NCBI RefSeq assembly: GCF_910592395.1 | Contig: NC_088315.1 | Location: 12,776,501-12,840,500 of the forward strand | DNA length: 64,000 nucleotides | Direction: 5' to 3' | Source of the DNA: Lineus longissimus | Lineage: Eukaryota; Nemertea; Pilidiophora; Heteronemertea; Lineidae | Part shown: piece after piece, positions 61,635 to 64,000 of the stretch | Layout of the letters: every line of letters begins with the position of its first letter | Position numbering within the stretch: the first letter of the stretch is position 1 | Notes under the pieces: model-generated | Database searches by the model: none | What the model was told of the DNA's origin: nothing | The model's input: the letters and a program-made list of their open reading frames with translations, nothing else | Position numbers and translations under genes: made by a program

Positions 61635-63570
61635 ATTTTTAGCTCAGCTGACAAAGTCAGCGAAGCTGGTAATATTACTAAGGGAATGGTGTCCGTCCTT
61701 CCATCCTTCCATGTCAATTTTGGGCATTTTGTAACCGTAAGACCTAGGCACTTTGTTGACGCTGCTATATTAGGAGTAACCCAAGGGGAACTCAGAAACC
61801 AAAAATCAGCGCGATCCGACCTACATTCGGCGAATGAGGTCATCGGGAAGTTTAAACTTCTTTCCTTTATACCTCAGGCCACAGAGGAAATATTGTTTTC
61901 AAATCTGGCCGAATATTTTTTAATAATTTTTCATTTTGACTTGTAATGGAATTAGTTTAGTTTTCACCGCCAGTTGGCGCTACAGGCACATTTGAAGATT
62001 TTTTGACGATTCAAAAGCCCAGGTTATGACGTATAGTTGCGCAGTTGTATTCTGCGCATTGAATTGGCCAGGGAACCAAGCTATATTTCAGCATACCCAC
62101 TGTGACCAGTGTAAAGATAGAAGATTGATTTTGCAACAAGTAACCAATTTTCTGCTAAAAAGTAGTCAAGTAGGCGATATTATCACTAGTTCCTTTCAGT
62201 GGGTAGTCATAAGGTCTTAAGGGAATACTTTCAGAAATTAGTTCTTGAAAATTTGGCCACAATTCTGTGAAAACGAAATCGGAAGTGCACGCTCTGTTCG
62301 CGATGTATTTTGAAGTGGAGAATTCCCACAGTATGTGCAGTGAATCGGCATGATTCTGTTTGCATATTAGTTTTTAGTACTGCGATTCTTACATGAGTAA
62401 AAAGTAGACGTTTTAAGCAACACAATAATGTTACTCCCATAAAAATTGATTGCAAATTGACGGAGCTACGGCATTCTGTTCGGCAATTGTCTGATAAAAA
62501 ACATTCGATAATGCACTTGGATAATGCATGCCAAATGGCACACTTTAAAAAGCGCTCATTGGACAACGTAGGGAATCACCAGAAATGACGTCATCGCTGG
62601 TCTAAATCTTCTAAATAATAATATTAGAAGGGGGACGAATAAAGTCACACTTAGAGGCGTTGGATCGCCTTGAAATTTTGCATGAATGGTGGTGACACCT
62701 TACCCTGATGCAACGTCTTGGTTTTATTCAAAAATTTACTTCAGCGGAGCAGAAATGAGGGATTTTTAATCGGACACTGTCGATTCTCCTTACCACTCAC
62801 AGAAGCCAAGCCATTGCTGATAAGTTATGCGGGGGCTTAATCAATTACCTGCACTCCCTGTGGGGTGAATAACATTACCTTTGAACAGCTGGCTGTAGGG
62901 GGATGATTGGAACAGCCGGTATTACTGCTGACCTGCTGAACCCAGATAAATGTCAGGTCACCTGATTTTCGAGATTTCGCGGGAAATTGTAAACAAACGC
63001 ATGTGTGCAGTTCAAATGTAAACAAAAATGTATTTTTGGTACTTTTGGTTGCTGGACTTGGGTTTTCCCGCAGTTAGGAGCTGGGGTCAAATTGGTGGTC
63101 TATTGTTTATGGGTGCTGTTTTAGTCAGAGGTAGCCCTTGATTATGAAGGGATTTTCAAATATGAAAACGACCCTTTGTATTGTAAATTCGAATCACCTG
63201 CAGGACAGCCTACAGGTCAATTTCTCTCAATAAAATTAATTTTGTTGACTCCTGTAATCTCTACCTTATCAAAAAAAAGACAGTGGTGTTAGTCCCAAAC
63301 TGGTCATTTCTATTTATTTTGACCTCTGTTAAATCAGGATACCTCTCAATTACCGACAGCATTTTGTATACTTGTGCTGTACAACCCAGCCTGGACATAC
63401 CACAGTTGTCCATGGAGAAGTCTCATCCTCTCTGACACTTCTTTTCTGTAAAGCTACTGATACAACATACTGAACTAGGGATATCTTCCGTAGCCTCCTG
63501 TAATATTTACATACCATGGCTGATTAGTTCAATCATATTTCATCCAGCTGGCAGCTCTGCATTGGAAATC
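61635..63570 (+). mobile_element. Family-1 Helentron-like element, 3' end displaced
   Basis: The 5' end TTTTTAGCTCAGCTGACAAA with hairpin is at 61635. The middle (62230-62620) matches 51594-51990 of the copy inside Polinton 2, and 62780-63570 matches 18570-19920. The match stops at 63570 where a different element begins, so the usual 3' hairpin is outside the window. Confidence 0.7.
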
Positions 63571-64000
63571 TTAAGGCCCGTCTCCATTAGAGCGTTTTTG
63601 CGCGTCGCACGACGACGCGATTATACGCGCGGAAATCCGCTTCGATTGCTCTAATTGATTTTCCTTTACCCCTATCCACAAGAGCGTAGCGGATAACTTA
63701 ATCAATTTCTGCTCGACGGACACCGCCGGCGGATTAAATAAGAATGCAAAAATAGCATTCAAAGCGTATTTACTCGGCGGTCATTTGACACATAAATTCA
63801 GTCATATCCACTTTATTCCGTGCATTGCCCCCTGAAAGCACTCGGACTGTGCAGTTGTGGTTGTAGGTAGCATCATGCCAGGTGACTTGATAGAAAGACT
63901 CATTTTTGAGATCGAAAAGCACCCAATGATATATGATAAGTCCCTAGCCGAATTCAAAGATACTGAAAGGAAAGAAAGGGTATGGAAGCAAATTGGTGAT
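63571..64000 (+). mobile_element. PIF/Harbinger-type transposon, left part
   Basis: The family-1 match breaks right after TTA, and the new sequence starts AGGCCCGTCTCCATTAG. A TTA target fits the 3-bp TWA duplications of PIF/Harbinger. The element contains a MADF gene start, as expected for the accessory gene of this superfamily. The right end and transposase are beyond the window. Confidence 0.6.
63875..64000 (+). CDS. MADF (Myb/SANT-like) domain protein of Harbinger element, partial
   Basis: 42 codons to the window edge, all open. The segments LIERLIFEIEKHPMIYDKSL and FKDTERKERVWKQIGD match the first helix and second helix of the MADF domain (L-I-V-K-PxLYD ... YKD-R--AWK-IA). In PIF/Harbinger elements this protein helps bring the transposase to the ends. 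The protein is cut by the window. Confidence 0.75.
   Translation, partial: MPGDLIERLIFEIEKHPMIYDKSLAEFKDTERKERVWKQIGD

Overview
The window is a stretch of animal (metazoan) nuclear DNA that is mostly mobile elements. The sequence shows GT-AG spliced exons with a bromodomain, a PIF/Harbinger MADF gene, a BEL/Pao-like remnant, Helitron/Helentron-like repeats, and two large Polinton/Maverick (adintovirus-type) elements. The repeat types and low GC suggest a marine invertebrate, but nothing here fixes the phylum.

Layout. (1) Bases 1-1260 are the 3' part of a non-autonomous Helentron-like repeat (family 1). (2) From 1261 to at least 22934 lies Polinton 1. Its left end is outside the window and its right end is not recognised. 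It carries, mostly on the minus strand, a truncated SR-rich protein, a small basic membrane-tailed protein, a packaging ATPase, a chromodomain integrase, a Cys-rich protein broken by a stop codon, a deoxynucleoside kinase, a PC4-like protein and an intact 1196-residue protein-primed DNA polymerase. On the plus strand, beyond a leader region with 105-bp repeats and splice-like sites, it probably carries four more genes, including a degenerate dUTPase-fold protein and a possible TBP-like protein. Family-2 (8523-10188) and family-1 (16655-20043) Helentron-like copies interrupt it. (3) 22935-34900 is gene-poor repeat DNA with a retroelement remnant, hairpins and a three-level nest of insertions (28785-33308). 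(4) 35141-39517 is a spliced host-type gene: bromodomain exons joined in phase to a large exon of an unrecognised family, with its 3' part broken. (5) 40098-59115 is Polinton 2, delimited exactly by roughly 300-bp terminal inverted repeats and a 6-bp target duplication (ATGGTA). It has capsid, minor capsid, ATPase, integrase, polymerase, late-transcription-factor-like and HNH genes. Several are broken by in-frame stops, frameshifts or insertions, so the copy looks dead though recognisable along its whole length. (6) 59122-64000 holds a candidate GC-rich exon, another family-1 copy, and a PIF/Harbinger element inserted in it that runs off the window.

How it fits together. The two Polintons belong to different lineages. 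Their integrases differ (chromodomain versus none), their polymerase motif A differs, and their accessory genes and upstream motifs differ. In Polinton 1 a GTGTGAC motif precedes most transcription units. In Polinton 2 a TATAATAA-like motif directly abuts the start codons. Polinton 1 looks equipped for nucleotide metabolism (dNK, dUTPase-like) and perhaps its own transcription. Polinton 2 has a VLTF3/TFIIB-like zinc-ribbon gene divergent from its virion genes. No adenain-type protease was recognised in either. No RNA genes or CRISPR arrays were recognised.
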